Shown: positions 6,243-14,862 of the stretch, one piece after another
How the letters are laid out: the number at the start of each line of letters is the position of its first letter
Position numbering within the stretch: the first letter of the stretch is position 1
Virus record (IMG/VR): IMGVR_UViG_3300030118_000883
Span: 1,901 to 26,681 of that record
Length of the DNA stretch: 24,781 nt
Origin: a virus
Reading direction: 5' to 3' (one strand)
Position numbers and translations under genes: made by a program
The notes under the pieces: model-generated
What the model saw: only the letters and a program-made list of their open reading frames with translations
Told to the model about the DNA's origin: nothing
The model's database searches: none

Positions 6243-9200
6243 TTATGTAACCTCCTTTCCAAAACCTGATGCAGCCCATACAAAAGATCTTGCTGCTGCT
6301 GCATTTCCATTAAACCATGATATTTGAAAACCTGTCCTCGATTCGTTAGCTAATACAAACCTATCGCCTGATTGTTGACCATTAGATGTTTGCGTAATCA
6401 CAATGTTTGGTGTTTGTTTAAAAGGCTTGGAAAAAGAAACAGTATATTGTGATGACCCAGTAGTAACTGGAGTAGAAATACTTTCTGTTCTTCCTTGTAA
6501 TTCTAGTGTAGCTCCTAACTCCGTAACAGCTATATTTTGGGTTGTGTCACTACTTGTTAATATTGCTTTAAATTGAAACGCTCTACCTGTAATGAGAACA
6601 TTACTAAATTCTTTATATGCACTCCATGTAGGAGATCCAGAAGGATTATCATTTGTTGATCTTACATATACAGCAGCATTACCCTTAGTAGCATTTGCGT
6701 TTGCAGATCCAATAGTATCAATAGAACCCCATGTATCAATTAAATCAGTTCGAGAATCCCATAAAGTAGCTGTATAAAAAGTATTAGCTTCTAAAACTTT
6801 TCTTAGATTTACATCGTATGCTTGACCTAAATCTATTGAATTTGCAAAAATATATTCTCCTGATGTTGCAGTTGCATTATTAGTGACAGTAAGTTTTAAA
6901 GCATCTAATGATGAATCATAAACAGTATTACTTTTTGACCCAGTAAAGTTTGCTGTATGCTCATCTACAGTTCCAACAACAAGCCTCTGACTAGGGGCAG
7001 GGAGATTAGTTGTAACTCTAGTATTATTCCAAGCCGAATCCGTAGAGCCAGGTGAAGGGGATTGTCTTCCACCGTCATCCTCAAATTTAATTAAATAAGT
7101 CCCCGCTAATAACGGGACAATTTTTTGTGTCTGGTTTCCAGCAGCAGCAACAACAATATTCTGTGCATTTTGCCATTGAGCTTGTGATGTTTTACTTGAA
7201 TGCCTAATTAAGGTTTTTCCTCCTAATAAAACGTCAAGTTCTGTTGCTCGATTCCAACTTAAAATTGCACTTGTTTCATCAATAGGCAGCAAACTAACAC
7301 CAGAGACATTAGAAGGAGGGTCAGTCTTGCCTTTAGCAACAAAAAATGGAGAAGCAGGGCTTTGTCCTGTTGTTGATCTTAAACCAGAAGAGCTTACAGA
7401 AAAAACTTCTATTTCATAATTACCAGCAACCGTATCTAATATTTCAAAACTCTTTGAGTTTTCAATAGTTCTTGAATCATAGTTACCATTTTGAAGTCTC
7501 CATCTTATGTAAACTTTATCAATATGTATGCTTTTTAATTCGCCTGGTTTTAATGGATTTGGAATAGTAAAATCAGTTACCCAATTTACTATTATTTTTG
7601 TTCTTGCAATTCCAGTATTTTCATAAATAACTTCTGTTGCTCTTACTGATTTAGGTGGTTCTGGTGGTTCATCAAGATTAGTAATATCTCTTTTTGGAAG
7701 TGCAATACCGTTTTCAACGTGATTGTATTTACCCTCGTTATATTCACTTGCTGTAATTGAATAAAAAGCTCTATCTTTTTCTTCAACTGTCAATACTCTC
7801 CATGTAGAAGCTTGAATGTCATTTGTTTGATATAACCAAACACTATTAGGGTTTGGTGCTGTAGAAAAATGCTGTCCTAAACTAAAAACACCGTTATTTA
7901 AACCACTTACTGTTTTTTCTTCAACTGAGCCATCAGGCAAAACACAACTTAGAGTTGATCCAATTACATAAACCAAGTCAACATCACTACCTGTAGTATC
8001 TTTTTTTGCAAAAGTTGTGTCAATAGTAACAGTATTTGTAGTTGCTGATTCAATTCTTCCACATCTACGCTCTCCAGAGATCATTGGATCTGCAATCTCA
8101 ATAACTTGACCTGGTCTTACTACAACTCCTGCATCAATAGCAGTACTAAAGGTAACAACATTTCTTTCTACGTTTGACATATATAACATCCACTTTGCTA
8201 ATCGAGAAGCTTGGCCTCTTGATGTGCAAGCGAAACTATCAATATTCTTAATAACTGTGCCATACCTTGCTTGGCTTGCTGTATCAATTTGCTCAACGTA
8301 ATTTATATCACGCAAGTCCATATCAAGATATTTAGCTATTACTACAGTTGGTCTTTGTTTTTGACTTACGTTGGAATAACTAAAACCAGGCTCTAAAACA
8401 TTTGCTAATGAAAACAAGTATGTTGGATCTTTTGGAGCGTCTTGAGTTATTGATAATGAACCCGCACTCCATAATGGCATTGCTCTGAACACAGAACACA
8501 TTTGATTAACCACGTTATAAGCTTCTTGTTGGTTTTGCAGAGAAACATTACAACTAAATCTAGGTTCTGTAGAGCCTGTACCAGTTCCATCGTCAACTTG
8601 TGTACTGCAATAAACTGAAGCTGTGTAAAAACTAAATTTATCTAAATCTGCTTCTGTTAAATGATCTCCCAGCCCATACCTTGAACTTGTAAGTAAATCG
8701 TATAAACACCAAGCAGGATCGTTTGTCCATTGTGCTGCTCCTAATGTTCCGTTAAAAACTCCAGAATATGATAAACTTCCATCTGCATTAACAGTTGCAT
8801 TATGAGGAATTTTTACTTTTGTACCTTTAATTAGATATTTTCTTGTCGGTATAGAACTAAATTGTTCTGCGTCAACTTTCAATCCAATAAGTGCTGTATT
8901 TGGATAAGTAAGTTTGTCATATTTTATTTCTACATAAGTATTAAATTGAAAAGCATTAGAAAGCTTACTAGAGCTACTATCAGGTGTTATACGAGTTACT
9001 CTAATATTTACAGGAAAATTACCACTTAAATTTATTAAATAATCTCTTAAATATGTATCAGGTGTTCTTCCAGAAATTGTACCTTTATTTCCAGAAACTA
9101 CAGTTTGATATGATCCGCCTTGATATTGAACTGCTATTGCTAATTCAACTGAAGTTCCAAAAATATCTCCTTCATCAGTAAATTTTTGTAGAACAGGAAC

Positions 9201-9587
9201 AGTTATTTGTATTGAGACAGCATCAACATCTGAATCAGTTATTTGTATAACCTTTGGTTGTGCTTGAGGTACAGTAGAAAAACCTGTTGATTTAGTTGTC
9301 GCTACATCTCTAGTGATTGGAATGGTCGTTTGACTAGATGTACCTGTTCTTGCTTCAAAACTAACATCTTTAAAATTAAATGATCCATCAGATGCTTGTA
9401 AGGGAGTGTTATTTAAAAATATAGATTTAGCACCGTTTTCGAGTCCTTGTATTTCTCCCTCACCTATAACATCTAAAACTCTTGCAAAACTTTTTGAGTC
9501 TAAATTATCTTTTGCTTCTGTTGGAGAGCGATCACCACCACCGCCTCCTTTTCCTCCTCCACCTCCAGAGCCTAAAATTTTACTCAT
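6243..9587 (-). CDS. J: Tail tip / host specificity protein J, 1114 aa
   Basis: The length matches lambda gpJ (about 1130 residues). The N-terminus is the usual poly-Gly lead (SGGGGGKGGGGGD, 7-19), followed by the family signature SFARVLDVIGEGEIQGL (33-49). The segment VYCSTQVDDG...EPRFSCNVSLQNQQEAYNVVNQM (325-363) and the RPGQVIEIADP region (491-501) belong to the conserved tip body. Two fibronectin-III-like domains follow at about 641-745 and 755-850, the first opening with NLDEPPEPPKSVRA. The C-terminal part ends in a beta domain (about 1040-1112; FSKPFKQTPNIVITQ) that probably contacts the receptor or carries the fibres. The ATG overlaps the stop of gpI (ATGA). gpJ closes the tail tip and, in lambda, binds the host receptor; here downstream fibres may share that task. 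Confidence 0.95.
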   Translation of the reverse strand: MSKILGSGGGGGKGGGGGDRSPTEAKDNLDSKSFARVLDVIGEGEIQGLENGAKSIFLNNTPLQASDGSFNFKDVSFEARTGTSSQTTIPITRDVATTKSTGFSTVPQAQPKVIQITDSDVDAVSIQITVPVLQKFTDEGDIFGTSVELAIAVQYQGGSYQTVVSGNKGTISGRTPDTYLRDYLINLSGNFPVNIRVTRITPDSSSSKLSNAFQFNTYVEIKYDKLTYPNTALIGLKVDAEQFSSIPTRKYLIKGTKVKIPHNATVNADGSLSYSGVFNGTLGAAQWTNDPAWCLYDLLTSSRYGLGDHLTEADLDKFSFYTASVYCSTQVDDGTGTGSTEPRFSCNVSLQNQQEAYNVVNQMCSVFRAMPLWSAGSLSITQDAPKDPTYLFSLANVLEPGFSYSNVSQKQRPTVVIAKYLDMDLRDINYVEQIDTASQARYGTVIKNIDSFACTSRGQASRLAKWMLYMSNVERNVVTFSTAIDAGVVVRPGQVIEIADPMISGERRCGRIESATTNTVTIDTTFAKKDTTGSDVDLVYVIGSTLSCVLPDGSVEEKTVSGLNNGVFSLGQHFSTAPNPNSVWLYQTNDIQASTWRVLTVEEKDRAFYSITASEYNEGKYNHVENGIALPKRDITNLDEPPEPPKSVRATEVIYENTGIARTKIIVNWVTDFTIPNPLKPGELKSIHIDKVYIRWRLQNGNYDSRTIENSKSFEILDTVAGNYEIEVFSVSSSGLRSTTGQSPASPFFVAKGKTDPPSNVSGVSLLPIDETSAILSWNRATELDVLLGGKTLIRHSSKTSQAQWQNAQNIVVAAAGNQTQKIVPLLAGTYLIKFEDDGGRQSPSPGSTDSAWNNTRVTTNLPAPSQRLVVGTVDEHTANFTGSKSNTVYDSSLDALKLTVTNNATATSGEYIFANSIDLGQAYDVNLRKVLEANTFYTATLWDSRTDLIDTWGSIDTIGSANANATKGNAAVYVRSTNDNPSGSPTWSAYKEFSNVLITGRAFQFKAILTSSDTTQNIAVTELGATLELQGRTESISTPVTTGSSQYTVSFSKPFKQTPNIVITQTSNGQQSGDRFVLANESRTGFQISWFNGNAAAARSFVWAASGFGKEVT
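6250..6257 (-). promoter_or_regulatory. Strong ribosome binding site for the collar-domain fibre
   Basis: The coding strand reads AAGGAGGTTACATAAATG: a full Shine-Dalgarno, seven bases before the ATG, placed inside the last codons of gpJ. Confidence 0.85.
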
Positions 9588-10204
9588 ACTTCCACCTGTT
9601 CATTTTCAATATTTGCTGAGACAGTTATTGATCCAGTTATAACACGACCATAATGTATAGGTACTGCAACGCCAGCTCTTGAAGTGTTTTGAATACCACT
9701 AAAATTAAAAGACTTTCTTGGATCTTGACTATCTTCTGGGACAGGTGGTGTAGGTGTAAGCATTTGATCTATACCACTCAAAATCATTGAAGCACCCATA
9801 GCAGATACCATAGTTCCCATCTTTGTAAAAAATCCTCCCGTGACAGCAGGCCCTGCTCCAAATAAACCAGTATGTCCAAACATCCCTGCACCAGGAAACA
9901 TAAAGCTTGCTCCTATTAATATTGCACCAAATAATATTTGTCTTCCTGATGCCCCTCCCGCACCAGTAATAACAGGAACTATCTTTATATCGCTTTGTCC
10001 AGTTGGATAATGTAATTCTTTTTCCTCTAACTCCCAATCATTAATTATTACCTTGTAATACTTATCAGACATATATTTTTCAACAGTAGGAAAATTAGTG
10101 ACTAAAAATCTTACTGCTTGTGCAGCATTATTAACTTCTGCTTCAAAGGTTCTTTGACCTAGAAACTTCGCAAGTTCTCCGTATAGCTTAATTTTCCGTA
10201 GCAT
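9584..10204 (-). CDS. I: Tail tip assembly protein I, 206 aa
   Basis: The protein matches lambda gpI in size (about 220) and layout: an N-terminal ubiquitin-like beta-grasp part (MLRKIKLYGELAKFLGQRTF, then AAQAVRFLVTNFP), a central Gly/Ala/Met/Phe-rich hydrophobic stretch at about 81-147 (ITGAGGASGRQILFGAILIG), and the conserved end GIQNTSRAGVAVPIHYGRVI followed by TGSITVSANIE. Between them is a Pro-rich linker (TPTPPVPEDSQDP). gpI acts with K, L and J to build the tip and is probably not retained, or only in small amounts, in the virion. The start overlaps the end of K by 17 nt, and the stop overlaps the ATG of J. Confidence 0.92.
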   Translation of the reverse strand: MLRKIKLYGELAKFLGQRTFEAEVNNAAQAVRFLVTNFPTVEKYMSDKYYKVIINDWELEEKELHYPTGQSDIKIVPVITGAGGASGRQILFGAILIGASFMFPGAGMFGHTGLFGAGPAVTGGFFTKMGTMVSAMGASMILSGIDQMLTPTPPVPEDSQDPRKSFNFSGIQNTSRAGVAVPIHYGRVITGSITVSANIENEQVEV

Positions 10205-10895
10205 AACGAATCCTTTTACCTGTGCATTTTAGCAACCATTCATCTAATAAATCACGACTTGATAATCTATTTTGCAAATGATGTAAAACGGTCTGCTCTC
10301 CTAAGTAAACACCAATATGGTTTAATCCGCTACTGCATATTGACATTAATAATAAATCACCTTTTTCTAACTCTTCGTCTTGTAATAATTCTCTAAAACC
10401 TGTTTCCTCATAACATCCATTAAACATTGGATTTTTAAGAAAATCATTGTGGTCATTTGGTCTTTCCCAATCTCTTAGTTTTATCCCAAGTTCTTGATCG
10501 TACCAATCACGACATAAACTCCAACAATCAGTTAAACCAAAAACCCATTTTCTTCCTATCAACGGTGCTTTATATCCGCATGGTTCAAATGATGTCCACT
10601 TATTAAGATTTGGTTGTACAATCCACCATTTAATTCCTGATTTTTCGCAAGCTATTTTATCTGCTTGACTTGGTTCTGGACTTGTTACAGGATGGCTATG
10701 AATTATAGCAGTTATTTCTCCTTGATCTTCGGCATTAGCGTAATCATGTGGATCTAAAATAAATTGATCTGTAGGATCAGGAGCTATATTTTTACATGGA
10801 AAATATACCTCTTTTCCTTTTTTTATTAGTAATAAACCACAAGATTCTTTAGGATCAGATTCTTGTGCGTGTTTTAATGCGAGTTCTTGCCACAT
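10188..10895 (-). CDS. K: Tail tip assembly protein K, JAMM + NlpC/P60 peptidase, 235 aa
   Basis: Two catalytic domains are visible. Residues 1-110 are a JAB/JAMM metallopeptidase-like fold with a full zinc motif: Glu17 and HSHP-x6-S-x2-D (His66, His68, Ser76, Asp79). Residues 118-235 are an NlpC/P60 domain with Cys124 (LTDCWSLCRDWY), His193 (LNHIGVYLGE) and His205/206 (VLHHL). This is the domain order of lambda gpK, which acts in tip assembly; the NlpC/P60 half is thought to cut peptidoglycan or process a tail protein. The start overlaps the stop of L (TAATG). Because all key residues are intact in both halves, both activities are expected, although the substrate is unproven. Confidence 0.94.
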   Translation of the reverse strand: MWQELALKHAQESDPKESCGLLLIKKGKEVYFPCKNIAPDPTDQFILDPHDYANAEDQGEITAIIHSHPVTSPEPSQADKIACEKSGIKWWIVQPNLNKWTSFEPCGYKAPLIGRKWVFGLTDCWSLCRDWYDQELGIKLRDWERPNDHNDFLKNPMFNGCYEETGFRELLQDEELEKGDLLLMSICSSGLNHIGVYLGEQTVLHHLQNRLSSRDLLDEWLLKCTGKRIRYATEN

Positions 10896-11521
10896 TATGA
10901 GAAGAAAGATCCAATACCAGGAAAGTCTTGAGGTAAGATTTGACGTTTTGGCAATCTTACTCCTTGTAAATCAAAGCTTGCTGCAAGTTCAAATTCTACA
11001 ACTGATCTATTTTCAGAAGCTTTACGATCAATAAAAAATACTTCTAATGGGAATAGGGCTGTAGGATCAGCAGTACCGAATGGATTTGCACCTGACTCTT
11101 GATCTATAACATTACTATTTTCTTGAAGTAAAAAAGAACCATCTTCTAATAAAATATCTCCACCTTCAAAATTTGCATCATCTATAAATCTTCTTAAAGT
11201 TCTTATTCTTGTAACCTTTGCTCCTTCTAAACCTTGTGGCAATGTCAAAAGTATTGTTGTAATATCCCCAAAAATATTTGAAATTTTTAATGTTGGTCTT
11301 GGTAATTGCTTTCCATTAAATTCAAATCCACTTGCCTCAATTGGCATCCTTGTATATTCAATATTATTAAAAATCAAATTTGTTTCATTATTAGTACCAA
11401 CACCATTATGAAAATAATATGTTCTTGAAATACCGTGCATAGTGGTATTAAGTTCTAATTGAAAAAGCTCAATAATATTATCTACATTTGGTTTCTGTAG
11501 CTCAGATACAGGTATTGCCAT
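10895..11521 (-). CDS. L: Minor tail protein L lacking the Fe-S cysteines, 208 aa
   Basis: Position between M and K, size, and the motifs IIELFQLEL (16-24), YTRMPIEASGFEFNGKQLPR (56-75) followed by PTLKISN, and NPFGTADPTALFPLEVFFID (146-165) identify a lambda gpL homologue, a tail-tip ring protein. Two things differ from lambda. The protein has no cysteine at all, whereas lambda gpL holds an iron-sulfur cluster with cysteines in its C-terminal part; here the chain ends after RLPKRQILPQDFPGIGSFFS. And residues about 121-145 contain a beta-hairpin-like insertion (GDILLEDGSFLLQEN). The start overlaps the stop of M (TAATG), with no Shine-Dalgarno. Confidence 0.88.
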   Translation of the reverse strand: MAIPVSELQKPNVDNIIELFQLELNTTMHGISRTYYFHNGVGTNNETNLIFNNIEYTRMPIEASGFEFNGKQLPRPTLKISNIFGDITTILLTLPQGLEGAKVTRIRTLRRFIDDANFEGGDILLEDGSFLLQENSNVIDQESGANPFGTADPTALFPLEVFFIDRKASENRSVVEFELAASFDLQGVRLPKRQILPQDFPGIGSFFS

Positions 11522-11868
11522 TATGGTTCAAATACTTCTCTAAAAGTGACAGTAATCGTAGCTCTACCAGGAAATTTAATTTGCTTCTTTCTATTTAAAG
11601 CACGATATTTACTTGTTGTAGCTTCATCAGGTGCTTGCCAATTAAAGTAATCGCCATCTTCTATTCTTGCATTTAAAAAAGTTTCAATAGTATTACTTTC
11701 TGCGTTAGTAATATTATTAAAACTAAGACTATATTCTTTTGGATTTATGTTTAATCCAAATTTTATTACTTGTTCATAGCCATCTTGAAATCTTGTTGTA
11801 GTAACAAAAGGTTCTGTTGTTTTTGTAATTCCAAAACTAGCTTCTATTGAAGGAAAAGTTTGTGCCAT
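11521..11868 (-). CDS. M: Minor tail protein M, 115 aa
   Basis: The sequence matches the lambda gpM family (about 109 residues): TTRFQDGYEQVIKFGLNINP (25-44), ARIEDGDYFNWQAPDE (68-83) and the end RATITVTFREVFEP. gpM forms part of the initiator ring complex at the tail tip, between the tape measure and gpL. Both ends overlap neighbours as TAATG, so translation is coupled to tape measure and L. Confidence 0.92.
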   Translation of the reverse strand: MAQTFPSIEASFGITKTTEPFVTTTRFQDGYEQVIKFGLNINPKEYSLSFNNITNAESNTIETFLNARIEDGDYFNWQAPDEATTSKYRALNRKKQIKFPGRATITVTFREVFEP

Positions 11869-14132
11869 TAACCTAATAAACCTCCAGGTCGTTTTTGTCT
11901 TATAAGCTCTGCTTGTATAGCAGCACCAAGAATGTTTCCAAGTTCTTGAGATTGATTGGTGTCACCTTCAACAGAAGAACCTGACGCATCTACATTTACA
12001 GTTATATTACCAATATTTCCACCTGATGCTTCTACTCCAAGTTTCCCATCTCTACCTCTACGTAAAGGCATGATTGCTTCAACCCCCTGCTCGCCTGCAA
12101 GTGCTGCACCATTAGCGAGAGGAAATAATTGAGGACGAGTAATTAGACCCCCTTTTGCATAGGGTACAATTTTATTTTTAGGAATAACACCACCATCTGC
12201 AAATTTAAAAGGATTTTTGATAAATGGTGTACGAGAAAAATCGATATCGCCTGTTGGTAAATTTAACCCACCACCAAAAGGTAAAAATGAACTTAGATTA
12301 TTTTTAGGAGCAGGATTAAATAAATTTCCAAACATTCCTGTTAGTGGTTGAATTATTTGTGATCTAATTATTATTCTTGTAATATCTGCAATTATTGACT
12401 TTGCTAATTTTCTAAAATTTAATGTTCCTTGTAAAACAAATTCAACAAGTGCATCTTCCATTTTTTTGAATGTACTTACAAAAGAATTAGCTATATCTTG
12501 ATTAACTTGTTTTACGGATTCTCTATATTTATCTAAAATATCTCTTGCTTTTTTTGTATCATCTGTTGCTGCTTGAGAAACAGGATCTTCAAAAACATTT
12601 CCTCCATCTCCCTCTTGTGCAAAAGGATTATTAAACCCTTCTAAATTAAAACGACTACCACTAGCATTAAAAGAACTTGTATCTATATTGAAATTTGATG
12701 GATTTTTTGTAATATTTACAAAATCTTCCATAGCTTTATTTCGACTTTCTAAAAGTTTAATTTCATCTTGAATTAATTTTAATTCTTCTTTCTTTCTTTT
12801 TACGATATCTGCAAACGGCTCACCTGTAGCTCCAACCATACCTGTATCTAATTCAAATTGAAGTTGCAATGCTTGTTTTTTTAGGTTATCTAGTCTAAAT
12901 TCATCTCCAATTTTGAAAAATTCTTTCATCTTTTCAATAATGTTATTAAATACATTTATAGTATCGGTTGCGAATTGTTGTAATGAAGAACCAATAGGCT
13001 GCAAGAAATCACCAAAATTTTTCTTTAATTCATCTAATGCAACTCGCATCCTCTGACCTGCATCTGCTGTTGAAGCCGCCATAGCCTTTGCAGCTTCAGA
13101 ATGATCTTCACTTAACCTTACAACAAATTTCATTACATCATTTAAACCAACAGTTCCATCTCTCAAGTCTTTTTGCAATTGAGGTAATGTTCTTCCTGTC
13201 GCAGCAGCAAATTTTGTAACAGCTCCAGGGAGTCTCTCGCCCAGCTGACCCTGCAGCTCTTCTGCCGATACTTTGCCTTTACCAAAAATCTGCGACATCG
13301 CTCGAATAGCAGATTTCACATCTTCTGCATCTCCACCTGTTGCTTTGATTGCTTCAGAAACACCTCTAAAAACTTTTTCTGCTTCATCAACAGATCCTCC
13401 CGCACCTACAACTGATGCTGTTAAAGTTGTAAATTGTTGAGTTGCAGCAGCTATTGGAACATTTAATTCTCTAGAAACTGATTTAATAACCTTTTGAGCT
13501 TTATTAAATTCACTTTGAGATTTTGTTACTCCTTTTAAAGCAACTTCAAGTCTTTTTATTTGAGCAGAATATTCTGCGGCTTCTTTTGCTGAAGAAGCTA
13601 AAGCTCCTACCGCTACTACTCCAGCACCAATACCAGCACCAACAAGTCCACCTGCTAATACACTTCCTCCCGCTTGAGCAGCACCAGCAGCACCAGCACT
13701 GGCTAATCCAGCTATTGCAGGAGGTATTCCTAATGAACTTCCAATATATGCACCAACACCTCCGATAGCTGCTGCCCCACCAGCACCTAACCCAGCAAAC
13801 ATTCCTTTGCTTTTTTTACCTGTTTGATTAAAAGCTTGTAATTTTGCTCTATTTTCATCTATTGCTTTTCCTAACTTTTTAAATTGAGAACCACCAATTT
13901 TTACTTCATCTCTTAGTGCTTTTAATGTTCTTTCTTTTTGTTTAAATTGATTTATACTTTTTGGGACAACAGCGATTGTTTCTTTAATACCTTTATTTAA
14001 ATTTTTTATTCCTACTTCATTTAATGGCTTAAATGCTTTTGATAGTTGTTTTAATGAACGTGTTAAAGTCGTTAAATCTTCTAAACCTGTAACATCAAAA
14101 TTTAAAGTAACTTCTCCAGTTTTTCCTGCCAT
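11868..14132 (-). CDS. H: Tape measure protein (gpH-like), 754 aa
   Basis: Residues 20-105 are a Lys-rich helical N-terminus. Residues about 112-182 are Gly/Ala-rich and hydrophobic. Residues about 185-385 carry the conserved tape-measure N-domain (QIKRLEVALKGVTKSQSEFN, FGKGKVSAEELQGQLGERLP, LDELKKNFGDFLQPIGSSLQ). Residues about 395-470 are helical and Lys/Glu-rich. Near 555-615 lies the lambda-type C-terminal domain (FVSTFKKMEDALVEF, IIADITRIIIRSQIIQPLTG), then the end with FADGGVIP, AKGGLITRPQLF and GEQGVEAIMPLRRG. It sets tail length; using the roughly 0.15 nm per residue seen in siphoviruses, I infer a tail near 110 nm. A strong Shine-Dalgarno and a TAATG overlap precede it. Confidence 0.94.
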   Translation of the reverse strand: MAGKTGEVTLNFDVTGLEDLTTLTRSLKQLSKAFKPLNEVGIKNLNKGIKETIAVVPKSINQFKQKERTLKALRDEVKIGGSQFKKLGKAIDENRAKLQAFNQTGKKSKGMFAGLGAGGAAAIGGVGAYIGSSLGIPPAIAGLASAGAAGAAQAGGSVLAGGLVGAGIGAGVVAVGALASSAKEAAEYSAQIKRLEVALKGVTKSQSEFNKAQKVIKSVSRELNVPIAAATQQFTTLTASVVGAGGSVDEAEKVFRGVSEAIKATGGDAEDVKSAIRAMSQIFGKGKVSAEELQGQLGERLPGAVTKFAAATGRTLPQLQKDLRDGTVGLNDVMKFVVRLSEDHSEAAKAMAASTADAGQRMRVALDELKKNFGDFLQPIGSSLQQFATDTINVFNNIIEKMKEFFKIGDEFRLDNLKKQALQLQFELDTGMVGATGEPFADIVKRKKEELKLIQDEIKLLESRNKAMEDFVNITKNPSNFNIDTSSFNASGSRFNLEGFNNPFAQEGDGGNVFEDPVSQAATDDTKKARDILDKYRESVKQVNQDIANSFVSTFKKMEDALVEFVLQGTLNFRKLAKSIIADITRIIIRSQIIQPLTGMFGNLFNPAPKNNLSSFLPFGGGLNLPTGDIDFSRTPFIKNPFKFADGGVIPKNKIVPYAKGGLITRPQLFPLANGAALAGEQGVEAIMPLRRGRDGKLGVEASGGNIGNITVNVDASGSSVEGDTNQSQELGNILGAAIQAELIRQKRPGGLLG

Positions 14133-14802
14133 TATTTTTTCTCCTTATTAATCTCTACGAGAGCTACAGATTCCATAAGTTGTATGCCCTCTAGCATTTC
14201 TTGACGGTTTTCTACATTGTAAAGGTCAAATAGTCCACCAGCAAGCAGTAAGACCTCATATTTTAAACCTACCATACCTCCAAAAGAACAATCCCATTGT
14301 GTATTCATTCTTAAAAACATCATAACAATTTCCCAATTATCATCAATTACTTCAAATTCATCCCTTGATTCTAGTTGCTTCTCTATCTGAATACCAAATA
14401 CTTCTGCATCTTTAGCGGTATCATCTATAACTTGTTTGCTGCCCGAAGCCCAATATAAAGCAGCATCAGTTAGTTTTTTACTTGTGCATTACTATAAAAA
14501 TCTCTAAAACCATCTAATACACCCGCTACAAAATCTGTATCTTCAGCAAATTCTTTTAATATTGCTTGTGAAAATTGTATAGGTGTCCCATCTTCTTCAT
14601 TTACATCTTCCCAACCTACTAAAACTTTTTGCAAAGCATCATACTCAGTTGCTTCCTCAAAGTTATTAAGTTCAGACCTTGATAAACGATTAAACTTAGC
14701 AGTAAATGTTGTTGTTTCAAACTCGCCTACTTTTGTTGTAGATGGTGTTTGTACTTTTACAGGCCAAGAATAAACCTTAGTTTTTTTTCTTACAAAAGCC
14801 AT
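14132..14802 (-). CDS. GT: Tail assembly chaperone gpG-T, made by -1 ribosomal frameshift (223 aa)
   Basis: The T part has no start of its own. Shifting -1 at the A-AAA-AAC heptamer (14473-14479) joins gpG to an open frame from 14473 to 14132: LTDAALYWASGSKQVIDDTA..., through MMFLRMNTQWDCSFGG, to the end VEINKEKK. The joined product is 110 + 113 = 223 residues. In lambda the same arrangement gives gpG and gpGT, which bind the tape measure and tail tube during assembly, with T contacting tube subunits. The T domain here has predicted helices and LLLAGGLFDLYNVENRQEML. The stop overlaps the tape-measure ATG (TAATG). The only in-frame ATG start, at 14323, would miss 50 residues of open frame that reads as protein, so I treat that shorter frame as the T end. 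Confidence 0.88.
14141..14146 (-). promoter_or_regulatory. Ribosome binding site of the tape measure gene
   Basis: The coding strand shows AAGGAG followed by AAAAAATA and ATG: a Shine-Dalgarno eight bases upstream, lying inside the end of the T frame. Confidence 0.8.
14437..14479 (-). promoter_or_regulatory. Programmed -1 frameshift signal (slippery heptamer plus stem)
   Basis: The zero-frame codons GTA AAA AAC TAA contain the heptamer A AAA AAC at 14473-14479, immediately before the gpG stop. Seven bases further (14472-14466), TGCTGC (14465-14460) can pair with GCAGCA (14442-14437) over a 17-base loop, giving a 6-bp stem. Heptamer, short spacer and downstream stem are the three usual parts of a -1 signal. 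The heptamer and frame are seen directly; the stem's role is inferred. Confidence 0.82.
14470..14802 (-). CDS. G: Tail assembly chaperone gpG, 110 aa
   Basis: This is the zero-frame product, starting MAFVRKKTKVYSWPVKVQTP and ending NAQVKN at the TAA next to the slippery site. It sits between tail tube and tape measure, as in lambda, where G (140 residues) is made in excess over GT. The N-terminus is beta-like and Lys-rich (TTTFTAKFNRLSRSELNNFE); the C-terminal half is helical and acidic (ILKEFAEDTDFVAGVLDGFR). The assignment rests on position, size, the frameshift and this charge pattern. No clear Shine-Dalgarno precedes the ATG; the 60 bases upstream (14803-14862) are AT-rich and hold no gene. 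Confidence 0.87.
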   Translation of the reverse strand: MAFVRKKTKVYSWPVKVQTPSTTKVGEFETTTFTAKFNRLSRSELNNFEEATEYDALQKVLVGWEDVNEEDGTPIQFSQAILKEFAEDTDFVAGVLDGFRDFYSNAQVKN

Positions 14803-14862
14803 AAAACTAAATAATATATATGTTTCTACACTTTAGCTAGGAAGTCAATATTTAGTAAGTAT

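Noticed and set aside
9729-10037. 102-codon minus-strand frame rich in Cys, Trp and Tyr
   Set aside because: It is an alternative frame of gpI; its composition is typical of a shifted frame and gpI is recognised by motif.
14132-14323. Independent 63-codon gene starting MMFLRM
   Set aside because: The same frame is open for 50 further codons up to the slippery site, so it is the end of the frameshifted T domain.
14803-14862. Promoter-like TTGACT with downstream TATATA before gpG
   Set aside because: The spacer to the best -10-like hexamer is about 22 nt, too long, and the AT-rich background makes such matches common.
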